NCBI GenBank assembly: GCA_002914805.1
Contig: JXTB01000002.1
Location: 398,514-462,513, forward strand
Direction of reading: 5' to 3'
DNA from: Parasponia andersonii
Lineage: Eukaryota > Streptophyta > Magnoliopsida > Rosales > Cannabaceae
DNA: 64,000 bases
Every line of letters begins with the position of its first letter. Positions within the stretch are counted from its first letter, which is position 1. Below the pieces are notes generated by a model. That model did not search any database. It had not been told where the DNA came from and saw nothing but the letters and a program-made list of their open reading frames with translations. The position numbers and the translations under genes are program-made. Shown one piece after another: positions 49,596 through 60,858 of the stretch.

Positions 49596-50575
49596 GATTA
49601 CCTCATAGGGTCCGATCCAATTGGAGTCCAGTTTCAAAGAATTCCCTGTTCTGGCTTTTAGGACCCAATCCCCGGCGTCGAATCGTCGGGCACTAACCTT
49701 TTTCGCGTAGTAAGACCTTGCCTGCTGGTGGTATGAAGCCAGGTGGACCAAGGCCATGTTTCTTGTTTCTTCCAGGAGGTCTGTGTTGCGGCTTAACTGG
49801 CGCTCGTTTAGGGGGGCATCTTTTACCACTTCAGAGCGGATGGTCGGGAGGCCAACCTCGGTCAGGATCACAGCCTCTGATCCGTAGACCATGGTGAATG
49901 GCATTCTCCCAGTAGACCTCCGCTCTGTGGTTCAATGGGCCCACACAACGGCTGGCAATTCTTCTAACCACTTGCCTTTAGCCTCCTGCAAGTTCTTTTT
50001 GATGTTGCTGAATATGGCTTTGTTCGTTGCCTCTGCTTGACCGTTCCCCTGAGGGTAGTTCACGGAAGAGAAACTGAGCCTTATATCATACAGCTCGCAC
50101 AACTCCTTAAGCTTGGCATTTTGGAACTACGTGCTATGGTCGGCGTGTATCTCTTTCAGGATTCCGAATCGGCAGATTATGTTCTTCCAGATGAAGTTAA
50201 TCGTGTCTACCTTATTAACTGTCGTGTAGCCTTCGGTCTCTACCCACTTGGTGAAATAGTCCGTGGCCAGCAGGACGTATCTCTTTTCTCCTAGACTTCT
50301 AGGGAGCTCTCCGACGATATCCAGACCCCACTTGGCAAACGGCCAAGGAGTTATGTTCGAATGAAGAATCTCCGCAGGTCGACGTTTCATCAGGGCGAAC
50401 CTCTGGCATTTATCACATTTTTTTACGAATTTAGTTGCCTCCGTCATCATGTATGGCCAAAAGTATCCGGCCGTTAAAGCCTTGTGGGTGAGGCTGCGCC
50501 CGCCGGAGTGGTTGCCACATACTCCCTCGTGGATTTCCTCCATCAACTTTTGCGCTTCGACGGAGCCTATGCAGT

Positions 50576-50582
50576 GCCAAAC
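50576..50582 (-). other. Remnant primer binding site
   Basis: On the minus strand GTTTGGC follows the 5' LTR end CCAACA, as in gypsy elements whose PBS starts with a TGGCGC-like string. After these seven or so bases the sequence switches to integrase code, marking the internal deletion. Confidence 0.5.
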
Positions 50583-51401
50583 TGTTGGAGCGGTTTCGCA
50601 CCAGCTGTCCACGTGTCTCGAAATGCTGATGCTGTATCCTCCAACTGTCCACGTATCCTTACTGTCTCAAAGTCCTTTGAACTCCAAGCAAGATCTGAGA
50701 GGCGGGGGTGGCTACCTGCAAAGACTCTCCGATGCTTAAGTCAGTAGATTATCTTTGACACAAGGTAGCAAGGAAAATATTTCAGTATGAATATCTATCT
50801 GTTTCTTGTTCACAGACTTTTTTATATATATCAGTTTTTAAGCGTACATGCCCCTCTCGGGAACGCATAGCTTTTATATATGTAGTCCTGAGATAGTGAG
50901 CCGCGTGGTTCTCAATCTCAGGACTGAGTACCTTTTTTCGAAATCTTTTTCAACAGTCATGGGCCAAGATTTCTGCGATCTCCTCTGTGCTGCCGTGGCC
51001 TGATTTTCGCCGCCTCCTATGGCTTCAATCTGTCAGGAGTAAGATTTGGGCAAATCGCCGTTCTGTCAGGACGGCTTGTCCCTCGCACACACACCTACCC
51101 AAGATCGCATTAAATACTTTGTCTGGATCTGGAGCCGTGAGTTGCTTTCCATTGTATTCAGTCTGAAGACCCTTGGGGCTTTTGACCCTCCCGACTGTCG
51201 AGGTAAGGGCCACTGTACCCAGATGGCAGACCCTTGGGGCTTCCGACCCCTAGCTGTCGAGATTGGGGTCAGACTGGGGCAGACCGTCCAGGGTCAGTAA
51301 TGAGCTCGGCCCTAACTTCGGACGGCCCAATGGCCGATTGTGAGATCACGTGCGACCCGCGTGGCCTTCCACGTGACGTATGGCTCGGGAACGGTCCCAC
51401 A
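50583..51401 (-). repeat. 5' LTR of the Tat/Retand-like element
   Basis: About 819 bp. On the minus strand it starts TGTGGGACCG and ends CCGCTCCAACA. It contains no coding sequence; ORFs such as 51046-51300 are chance frames shared with the other LTR. Confidence 0.9.
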
Positions 51402-51406
51402 CTCAC

Positions 51407-53600
51407 TTATAAACTTATATCAAAATTTACGAAACTATATATAACATATGTTGGTTAAGTTATGTTGGTTAAGTTTGTTGCATTGTGGCTCGAAATTTTT
51501 TTTGAACTGGATACCAAGTCAAGAAAGCTGGTTTAGTTTAGTGTAACAAATTTTTCATTTCGCTTGGTACGTTTCTTCATAATAAGCTATGTGGTTTAGC
51601 CCAATTTGTTTTTTTTTTTCCAATTAATTAGTATCGATTAATTTAAATCATATTTACTAATCCGTAAAAAGAAAAAAATAGAATAAAAGAATAAGAAACG
51701 GTGAGCAAGGAAAGATATGATTTATTTTTATGTATTTCCATAACAATTAATTATATATGAAAAAGAATGTCATTTTTATTTCATTTCTTTTTTCTCGATC
51801 GTGGATTAATAAACATGTCGAATGCATAGTCACCAGAGAGGTATAAGATTGGAAATTAATTATGCAAACAAGACTTATTTTTCGGTTATTAAAATATAAT
51901 CGTTCCTAACAATTATACCATATATATCTGAGCTTTACCCTCGTAATTGGAAACTTCGTAGTTTAATAAGCCTCTAATTTTACAGTTTGGCCCTCATCCA
52001 CGTGAGTCTTGGGTCATTTGCAAGTCACCGGAGCTTTGCATTTTGGGATCAATTGGTATATGTTTTTGGTCTTATTTAAGCGACAATGTATTGGCTATGA
52101 TAAGGATACCATAAACTTGCCTAAAATAATGTGAATGAAACCACAGAGCAAAAATATAGCTAAAAATGATTTCACTTGTGTAAGTTTCTGTACAATTTTT
52201 TTTGTATTTCTAGCGTTATTCGTCAGTTAACCACATTTATGTTTTTTTATTTTTTATTTTTTTGTTTATTTATTTATTTTGCATGAATGACGTTTATTCT
52301 TTTTTTTTTTTTCACGGAGTGTAAATAAATAATCCGAATCATCCGATCCCAACTTCCAAGATAATGTTCCTTTCGTCACCAACATAGTTATTTATTCTAA
52401 GGGGACAAACATTTAATTTAGTTGCTAAAACATTTTCTTACCTTGCAACATGCATTTTGTCAATCGGTCCCACATTTGATGTAACTCGCCCAATTCGACT
52501 TTCTTCTGTTGTGGCAAGGTATTCCTTTTACTTTCCATTAGCATTTGTTGCTACTAGAAATAAAATCTTGAATGAACCGAAATAATAACAATCAATCCTC
52601 GTGATAATGTAATGAAGATTAATTTTGAAATATAAATTCTTCAATTTCAAAATAATTATAATTCATCATTAAAAGAATTAAACTCACTAAATTGTAATTC
52701 TCAAAAAAAGATCGCTAAATTGTGATAATTAGCACCAATATTTGGACGGATGGAACAATATTTGTAAAAGTTAGATAAGATGGGTAAAAAAAACATAGAG
52801 ATTTAACATGGAGTAAAGTAACCTTTTTAGGAGTGCATTGAATAATATATTTTCTAGTAATATCATGATATTTAGTAACGAAGATCACATTACTATGATC
52901 ATAAAATTTTGATTTTATAGGACCAATGATCATACACTGCGTGACATACATCATAATACTGTGACACTAGTAGAACAAACAATTTTTTAAATTATCTATA
53001 TAAAAAATATTTTAGTCAAACTTACTCCCGTGCAGATATTTTCCATAAAGAATACTACAAAGTAGTTATTCATCTAATCGGGTGAACTTCATAAAAAATA
53101 TCCTGAAATTTGAGTGTTCTGTAATTTAAACCTTAAAGTTTAGAATCTGACAAATAATATATTGATATTACGAATTTTTAAAAATTAATATCTTGAACTG
53201 ACATTTTAAACAATTTTAATAACAAATAAATAATAATATTCTCCATTAAAATTGCATTATTCCTTATTTTTGTCATTAATTTTGGGAGTATTATTGTCTT
53301 TTACCTATTAAAATTGTTCAAAAATTCAATTCAATATATTAATTTTCAAAAATTCTTGATCACATAGTATTATTTTGTAAAGTCCAAATTTTATAATCTA
53401 AATTATAGAACACCAATTACGAGGGTATTTTTTTTTAATCTTTTTTTCTTCCATTTATCCTCAACTAATCTAATGAGGTTCGACATCTCAAACCTTTAGA
53501 CGGTTTCTTTTTTGGCTCGTAAAAACATTTACAATGTGAATCAATGGCAGTGGGTATAGTTTCCACCATTTACAATATAGTTTCTATAGTTTCTCTTTTA
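51407..53600. other. AT-rich spacer right of the LTR element
   Basis: Homopolymer and AT-rich sequence with no convincing ORF and no element with clear ends. Confidence 0.5.
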
Positions 53601-54029
53601 AGACTATGTTTGGTAGGAAGAAAAAAGGAGATGAAAGAAAAATTTTGAAGAAAAAGTAGAGGAAAATAAAAATTTGAGTTGTTTGGTGGAAGAGGAAAGA
53701 GAAGAAGAGAGAAAAGGAAGGAAAAAAAAATGGTGAAATACTCAAATATTTTAGAAAAAAAGAAGAAGAAAATTTTTTTACTAATATTTTAAAATAAATT
53801 TATTAAATTAATTTTATATACTATTTTTAAAATTTTAATAAAAATAACAAAATATACATTTTAAAATATATTAAATTTCTTTCTTTCTTTCTTACGTACT
53901 AAATAATAATAAAAAAAATATTTTCTTTTTCATCTAAGTATTTTCCTCCTTCCCTTTTTTTTTTTTTTTTTCCTATCTACTAAATATACCTCCTTCCCTA
54001 TTTTTTTTCCTATCTACTAAATGTAGCCT
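53601..54029. mobile_element. MITE-like element, purine/pyrimidine-rich, with inverted ends
   Basis: Starts agactatgtttggtaggaag and ends with tcctatctactaaatgtagcct, whose inverse (aggctacatttagtagatagg) resembles the start. The left half is A/G-rich and the right half T/C-rich, so it could form a long imperfect hairpin. The right end is partly duplicated (tcctatctactaaat near 53973 and 54008). Confidence 0.5.
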
Positions 54030-55689
54030 AAATAGCGAAGGAAGGTGCTCGTAACAAGTGTCCCCCTCACAAGTGACGTGTCCCTAATAAGCGTCCACGT
54101 ACGGCGATTTCATGTAAGAGAAGCAAGGTACCCCTCCATGGACTGTCCCTATATAGGAGGCTCACTGTTTCAAACCAGGCCTCATCAACCTAAAGATTAT
54201 GGGGGCCCAATAAATCCATCTTTTACGGAGCCCTAACCTTTATTTCCTCTCATACACTCAACAAGCTACCATTTTTTGAGCCTTGCATATAGGAACTTGT
54301 CCTTCAGAATTATTCTCCCTAGACCAAGCTCAGGCCCACAGCCCACTAAATCAAGGAAAACAGAAAGGAAAAAACAAAAAAAAAAACAAAACAAAAAGAG
54401 GACTAGTGCACTCCAGACCACTACACCTGTAGATTATATAATTTGTCTGTTTAATTTAAATATAGAGAGAAGATTTGCTTCCAACAGTCTACCAAGATCA
54501 AATAATTCCCGAGAAAATCAACCATTGAAAATGATCAATCTTTTCCGACTGGACGAAACCCAATTCCCCAAATTTTATTTTTCTCCCAAAACTCGGCAAA
54601 GGGCAAACCTTGTTACATTACAATCAGAGATTTTTCCCACGTTAACAAATCCCCCCGCCTCTATATCTATAATGGTCTACTCCCTCCTGCCCCTTTATAG
54701 TTATAGCCTCTTGGCCCTCACTTACACAAAGATCATGCGGCTTCATTTAATTCAACTGCCTCTATCTCATAAAAATTTCACATTCCTCTTATAATAATAA
54801 TCTTTATAATTTTACGCAATCTTTTTTTTTTTAAAAAAAAAGAAGAGGAGGGTGTCCAGAAAACAACAACAATATGTTCCCTGAGAAACGTGGGGCCCAG
54901 TCAGAATTTAATAGGCCTACGACCCTATTAAGAGAGGGAGATCAATAATGGTGGGTAGGGCATAGTGTGGGGCTGGTTTAGCTTGACTCAGATGTTCGTC
55001 CCGTACGAGACAGCACTCCCCCACCCACCCTTCTCTGCTCTCCCTCCTCTTACTATTCCCCACACGTACGCAACCACACGTGTGCTGTTCCTTCACTTTT
55101 TTACCTCAACACCCCTCCCTTTCGGGAAATATTACGACTCTGCCAAACCCACCTGCCGTACGCCGGAATTGGAGAACCTTTTCTCGTAACAAGCACGAAA
55201 ACAGCCTAGTGGCATCCTCGTAAATAAAGCTATCAACAAGGGCATATTCTAATTCAACCTTTAAGAAAGCTTGGGTCCATTTTCTCCCCAGCGTAGCCAA
55301 ACAATAAAACAAATAAAAAATAGAAAATGTAAAATAAAATAAAATAAAATAAAAAGAAGAAATTCGAGCTCTCTCTCTACTAACTCTCTATATCTAACCC
55401 ATCTTTTTGGTCTGTGCTTTTGACTTGGACTCTCTCCCCACACGCTCACAAATTGAAAACGGCAATAATAATAATGAAACTCTCGCTCTCTTCTCTCTCT
55501 TCTTAAACACCCCCCTCCCCAAGATAGAAAAAAAAAAAAAAACTAAACCCAACTCAACTCCTCCTCCTTATTCTTCAGTTGAGCTTATTTATTTATTTAT
55601 TTTCTTATGTTATTCTTATAGTACTCTTAAATTATCTTCCTATTCTCTTCTTCTCCACGAGGCTAACGTGCGCCAGTTCCAGCTCGGCG
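54030..55689. other. Upstream region of the EPF-like gene
   Basis: Spacer plus probable promoter and leader of the plus-strand peptide gene. It holds pyrimidine-rich stretches from about 55365 on, typical of a leader. ORFs at 54045 and 54276 are not protein-like. Confidence 0.5.
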
Positions 55690-56201
55690 ATGGGCGTTCT
55701 GCGCCACCGCCACCATCACCACCACCACCATTTCAACCAGTGTCGTTTTCTCAGGCTTTCCACCATTACAGCTCTGACTCTTCTCTTATTCGCCTCTGCC
55801 TCCGCCTCGGCTCAGCTGACTCCGACCCAACTCCGTAAGCAAATCCAACGAGAGAAAAAGAAGCTAAACCCAGTACAGAACGAGGCCGTTTTGAGTCCAT
55901 GAGTGACTCTGTAATGGGCCGTTTTGACCCGGTGAGTGACTCAGTTTTGGTGGGTTTCTGTTTGTAATTTTTTGACATTTTGTTTTCAGGTGGGCAGGGG
56001 AGCGTGAAGAGTGGGGTTTTAGAGCCGGAGAAGAGGCTGGCTGGACCGGGTTCGTCTCCGCCAACTTGTAGATGGAAATGTGGGAGGTGCGCGCCTTGTA
56101 AACCGGTTCACGTGCCGATTCAACCCGGCCTAAGTATTCCTCTGGAGTATTACCCCGAAGCTTGGAGATGCGAGTGTGGGAACAAGCTTTTCATGCCTTA
56201 G
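55690..56201 (+). CDS. EPIDERMAL PATTERNING FACTOR-like (EPFL) secreted peptide
   Basis: EPF/EPFL precursors release small disulfide-rich peptides into the apoplast. These act on ERECTA-family receptor kinases and TMM to set stomatal spacing and organ growth. Two exons, 55690-55834 and 55990-56201, are joined at C|GT (donor GTAAGC, acceptor TTTTCAG), giving 118 residues. After MGVLRHR comes a run of seven His, then a hydrophobic signal segment ending ASASASAQ near residue 41. The C-terminal mature part has six Cys: SSPPTCRWKCGRCAPCKPVH, then YYPEAWRCECGNKLFMP. The end block matches the EPFL subgroup with a Tyr-Tyr-Pro-Glu-Ala-Trp motif; the family member is not resolved. The acidic residue in RCECG replaces a usual lysine. 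The alternative of reading through the donor ends at LSP and lacks the cysteines. Confidence 0.9.
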
Positions 56202-57929
56202 AATTAAAAAAAAAAAAAAAAAGAAATTTACTTATATAAAGCTTTGAGCTTTATTAATTAAGCTCTAGCTATGGCCTATGAGCTTATACAACGATGAGAA
56301 ACAGGGCAAAATAGAGGCCATCTTCTTTGGGTTGAATGAAGTAAATTAAGCATTTTTTGTATTTAGTGAGCTGCATTAATTATGCTTCTTTTTCTTTTGT
56401 CTTTTTTGCTTTTTAAATATATATATATATTGTTTATATTAACTACATTATTTGATGATTGAATCTGTGAGACAAGGTAGAGCTTTGGGAATGTAAGATT
56501 TTTAGGTTAGATTATCGAGAGATAAATACTATTTATATTAGTACTTATATTCATATCAGTCTGTCTCTCTCTTTGTTAATTTATGATACTAATTATTTTT
56601 TGTTTAATATGTTGCTTTTAATTAGCTTGCTTTAATGGAAGTCTATTGTAGGACAAAATGGAAGTAAAAGGGTACGTAATTAAGTTAAACTATCTTTGAA
56701 AAGAACAGAGTTTAATTAATTGGCAATGCTAGCTACTCCTTCATTCTCTCTTTATCTCTGAGTTAATTACCATTTTGCCACTGTGTCCATGGTGTGTACT
56801 GTCGTAGTACCAGTCCTGTCCTGGGTAAGAAAAACTTACACACTTGCATGGGCTGGTAGCCATAAAAAGAAGCAATTAAGTGTCTGAAAAACATCTGGGT
56901 CTTTTATATCTCACGTACATAGCAAATATATGAACCTACATTTTTATATATTTATTTATACCTAGGTGTTGGGTATATATATAAATATGTATACCATTTA
57001 AGTACATGGTCAGGTTTTTTCTCATCCTTAATGTGTCTCTCTTTGGTTTTTGCAAAATTATAACTTTGCCTCTTTCTCTTTCTTAATTTAAACCTGAACC
57101 GTGAACAGTACAAGTACTGATATGAATTATTGAATATTTCAGTTAAAGAAGGAAAAAAAATAAATAAATATATATCATTGGATATTATTATATATGGCAG
57201 CCATGCATGTGAAACGAACATGGGTTTCCATTTTACATATAAGAGAGAGCTAGTATTACATAGGAGGAAGCAGAAGTCGCAGAAGAACGAATTAATGTGA
57301 AAGAAAAAAGATGATACAAGACAGAGAGGTCATAGGCCTACATTTGTTTGTTTTCGTCTTTTAATTTTTTAATTATAATTTATTTAATTTTCTCTGCTCT
57401 CTGCAAAACTATATTATCTGATTTCTTTTTTCATATATATTTCTTGCTTATTTGTTGTTATGTACAACAGTACTAGTACACTACACATATATAGCCTTTT
57501 TTATCTTATATAATCTCTCTCACTGTCGAGGGAAAAAAAAATGGCTTTTTTATTTCCGTATTTCGTACCTCCCAGTTATTATATTCTTCCCTAATTACCC
57601 TCACTCGTTTCACTTGATGACATTATATTTCAATAATGTAGTTTTGATTAATTTTTATTTATGTAAATTATTTTTTCATTTAAGGTTAGAAGAATTTTAA
57701 TGGTAGAAGGTGGTACTGGTGGAAAATTCATGGATTGTTTATCTATAATTTTGTCTGATTAGTACATTTCTCTTGAAATAAATTGTTTATACACCCTAAT
57801 TATCGTATCGGTCCCAAATCGAATCTACGATTTTGCGCGCAAAGACTAAGGGAGCATTCTACATGCTAAACGTTAGGTGTTTAAATTAGTAAGCGAATTA
57901 TTATGGGCTAAATCATTAGACCATACAGG
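56202..57929. other. Spacer after the EPF-like gene
   Basis: The first few hundred bases are likely 3' untranslated sequence. The rest is AT-rich with no recognised gene. Confidence 0.5.
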
Positions 57930-57959
57930 TGTTGATGGAGGTTTTATCAACAATAATTT

Positions 57960-58000
57960 TAGAAAAAATCAAGAGATGTAGAAAAAATCAAGAGATGTGA
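57960..58000. repeat. 20-bp tandem duplication
   Basis: gaaaaaatcaagagatgta occurs twice in a row. Confidence 0.85.
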
Positions 58001-58358
58001 CTTGTGTGAATTGAATCAATAATCAAAACAAATAAGGAGAGAGGATTTTATAGTGGTTCAGCCACGAAAAAGATGAGCCTACGCCCACTGTTTTCTCACT
58101 ATTTTATGAAGATTAATGAACACTCAAAGGTTACAATGTCTCGTCTGGAAATCAGAAAGACTGAAAAGCTATACTAAAAACTTGGAATACCCAAAACTTG
58201 GAATACCCTTCGGAACATTGAGTCCCCTTTATATAGGTAAAGGTAACCTTATGTCCCTAGGATCCTAATTGTATAAACGGGTAACTATACAATTGGATAA
58301 CGTAATTGGATAACTATTCAAAACGGATAACTAGTTGATCACAAATAAGAGACTTCAG

Positions 58359-58466
58359 TTTCCCTTTCCTTGTAGGTTTCTTTCATAGCATTTACTTGTT
58401 TCCCTCTTCTTGTAGTTTCCTTCATAACATTTACTTGTTTCCCTCTTCTTGTAAGTTTCCTGTTTG
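58359..58466. repeat. ~40-bp minisatellite, about 2.7 units
   Basis: Units begin gtttccctcttcttgtag and run through ttcataacatttactt. Spurious Lys/Arg-rich ORFs on the minus strand come from this repeat. Confidence 0.85.
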
Positions 58467-58481
58467 ACAAGGCAAACTGCA

Positions 58482-58580
58482 CGGAGAAGGTCGCACAAAA
58501 TCTGTGGAAGAGGTCGCATATAACCATCACGGAGGAGGTCGCATATAACCTTCACGGAGGAGGTCGCATACAACCCTTAT
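58482..58580. repeat. ~25-bp minisatellite, about 4 units
   Basis: Units of the type ggaggaggtcgcatataacc followed by a/ttcac. They end in an inverted gcgacc near 58582. Confidence 0.85.
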
Positions 58581-58633
58581 GCGACCTTAGGATTTTAGAC
58601 CGCACAACACCAAGAAACATGGATTGTCTAACA

Positions 58634-60480
58634 AATGATCGGAAAGTACTTTTGTTCCTTCTTTCTTAATATTTAAAATTACGATTTGCATTTTAAAAGA
58701 AAACAATAAGTCATACTACTTTAATTATACAATACTGTACTGTTCAACTTTAGCAATACCAACTACATACGATATACAAATGTTACAATGTATAGTCTTT
58801 TTCTTTCCTCTCTCTTTTCGAAGTGGAAAAGAAAATTAATGAGGGAGAAACAAATAAAAAGGAAAAAAAAAACGTAGAGCTTTGAGTTTTAACATTTTTT
58901 TACTAGGAAAATACCATACACTACTTTCGTAACACCGTGGGAAAATAGACTTGACTTTCTTTATAATTTTTGTATTTTCGTTTAGCCGATAGGTAAAAAC
59001 AAAACCCTTTAACATTGTCCATTGCACCCTTTATTCAACCTGGTCCCAACCCACTTGAGCTTTGACAAATCAAACATAGAATTCCTACACACCCTATTAT
59101 CTTATTTATTTATTTTAATTTTTAACTGAACTGTCTCTTCACGAGACCTGTTTCCTCTATCATTTTCTTGTCCAAGATATTTTTTTACCTCTTATTTTTA
59201 AAAAAATTAGGAAAAAGGGTTTATATTCTGGATTAGGCGAGACAGATTGACAAAGAGATGAGAAAAGATGCCGGTAGCTCCAAAATACAATTCAAAAATA
59301 AACCCTTCAAAGGGTCAAGTCAGTTTTGCCCATTCCCACACACATGACAAACCCACCTTCACTTGCTTTCCTTGTTTTGGTTGTCAATAAAGAAAATTTT
59401 TGAAAGAGAGAGACTAGACTATCTTTAATTTTATCATCCTTTATCTTTGAAGTGATATTTGATCTGACAAGTATGGTTGGTGTTGCTGGTGGACTAGGTG
59501 GTAGAGGTCATTGATTTAAGACCACCATCCCTTCTTACTTCTTCTATCAAATAACTTTTTCTAAATAGTGAAACTTGTCAATCTTTTCATCCCCATTTTT
59601 TTTTCACCATCCTTCTTTACCCTTTTCTACCAATTTTGTGTTTGTCATGCTGAGCCATAATTGTATTGGCTGTAGATTTCTGTTTTTCTTTGATTTTCCT
59701 TTGTTTTCAACTCTAGAGTTGGGGAACTTGTTAAAATTAAATTTTATCCTCTAGACTACAGAAGAAAATGTTACAATGAATTATTGTGCACCCTTCAAGG
59801 GGACATGAGAATTTGTGCCATTGCCATTTTGTCTAAGAAGTTTAAGATTAGACGATAGAACGTCTAGCACAAAAAGATAAAAACGACCAACGAAGGGGGC
59901 CATGATCACGAAAAAGTTAACATTGTACCGAGAATGGTACTAAATATAACGAAAAATCCGTGCGGAATAGTTTTCTCTTTCTCTACTTTTTCCTTTAAAA
60001 AAAATGATTCTGAATGATATAGTATTGACAGCTGAAAAATCATAATCCTTCTTGAAGCGAAGATGTATATATGATTGGCAGGCAGTATTGAAACCTTCAA
60101 TAATATTAGCCGCTTGTCTTTTGGCAATCTTTTCTTCTTTTGTCTAGGAAAATCATCAGTAGCTTTGATGATTATGGTTAGATCCTGTTATTAAGGTCTT
60201 GTAAAGCTTTTAAGGGGTTTGTCTAGTAGTGCTCAATGTCAATTTATGGAATTTGGTAATAAGAGAAGAAAATCATTTAGCTCCCACGATCTTGTTAATT
60301 GTTACTACTTCGAAACAGGAAAACTTATAGCAGTTAGCCTTTAAATCGGATATGCAACATTAACAAAATAAAAAATAAAAACAAAAAAAAACCCCCTCTT
60401 GGGAGGATCTCAACTTGGAACCTGCATTGAGAGAGATGGTCACCACCAGAATATGAATATGTCTGCGACCACCAAATATG
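58634..60480. other. Spacer between the solo LTR and RPC9
   Basis: AT-rich, with no recognised coding or RNA gene. Confidence 0.5.
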
Positions 60481-60825
60481 CAGCCATTCAATATCCTTTA
60501 ACAGAGATATTTCTGGCCTTCTTTTTTTTACACACCAAAACATGCTTAAATATTTTAACAGTGATGCTGCCTCCGGAACTAGTTATCATCAATGGTATAA
60601 AACTCAAGTTAAATTTGTTTGAATAACCAAATATTTGGCTTCAAACCTCAGCCATTCAATATCATCCTTAACAGAGATATTTCTGGCCTTTTTTTTTACA
60701 CACTAAAACATGCTTAAATATTTTAACAGTGATGCTGCCTCTGGAACTAGCTATCATCAATGGTATAAAATTCAAGTTAAATTTGTTTGAATAGCCAGAT
60801 AGTAAGCTTCAAACTTCAGCCACAA
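60481..60825. repeat. ~168-bp tandem duplication downstream of RPC9
   Basis: Units start at about 60480 and 60648 with cagccattcaatat and share gtgatgctgcctc-ggaacta and aagttaaatttgtttgaata. The second unit runs up to the presumed 3' untranslated region of RPC9. The copies are close to 95% alike by eye. Confidence 0.85.
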
Positions 60826-60858
60826 TCCAGCTATACACCCAAATTGTATCCATTTCAG

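Larger units (their letters stand above)
49392..50582 (-). pseudogene. Ty3/gypsy integrase, N-terminally cut and nonsense-mutated
   Basis: Integrase inserts the element's DNA into the host genome. The minus strand reads the zinc finger (EIHEGVCGNHSGGRSLTHKA, CDKCQRFA), the catalytic core start (WGLDIVGELP, TDYFTKWVE), a second-aspartate region altered to HADHST, then QGNGQAEATNKAI with the last catalytic Glu, and the C-terminal part (MPFTMVYGSEAVI, GDWVLKARTG, NWIGPYEVIKALDNGAYVL). Stops interrupt after HADHST and in WAH-TTERRS. The frame starts at the inner edge of the 5' LTR, with reverse transcriptase and RNase H missing. A duplicated C-terminal segment flanks the N at 49509. Confidence 0.88.
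42212..51401 (-). mobile_element. Ty3/gypsy LTR retrotransposon, Tat/Retand-like, internally deleted
   Basis: The element is bounded by two LTRs and a ctcac duplication and is about 9.19 kb long. On the minus strand its order is: 5' LTR, a PBS-like gtttggc, integrase from its zinc finger to its C-terminus, a ~100-bp tandem array, an ORF in the opposite (plus) orientation, a polypurine tract and the 3' LTR. Gag, protease, reverse transcriptase and RNase H are absent, so it is non-autonomous. An added antisense ORF between integrase and 3' LTR is known for the Tat/Retand branch of Ty3/gypsy elements, which supports the lineage call. The LTRs are about 95% alike by eye, so insertion is moderately recent. 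Two N bases suggest part of the interior is misassembled. Confidence 0.85.
57930..58633. mobile_element. Probable solo LTR with internal minisatellites
   Basis: Starts tgttgatggagg and ends ggattgtctaaca, so it is TG...CA bounded and about 704 bp. It contains ttttatagtggttcagccacg, a phrase common in plant LTRs, and a TATA-like ctttatataggtaaagg. No internal retrotransposon genes lie next to it. A matching 5-bp target duplication was not found, so the ends are tentative. Confidence 0.45.

Noticed and set aside
42212..51401. Plus-strand orientation for the LTR element based on the long plus-strand ORFs
   Set aside because: Integrase, the polypurine tract and the PBS remnant all agree with the minus strand; the plus ORFs fit a known type of antisense ORF.
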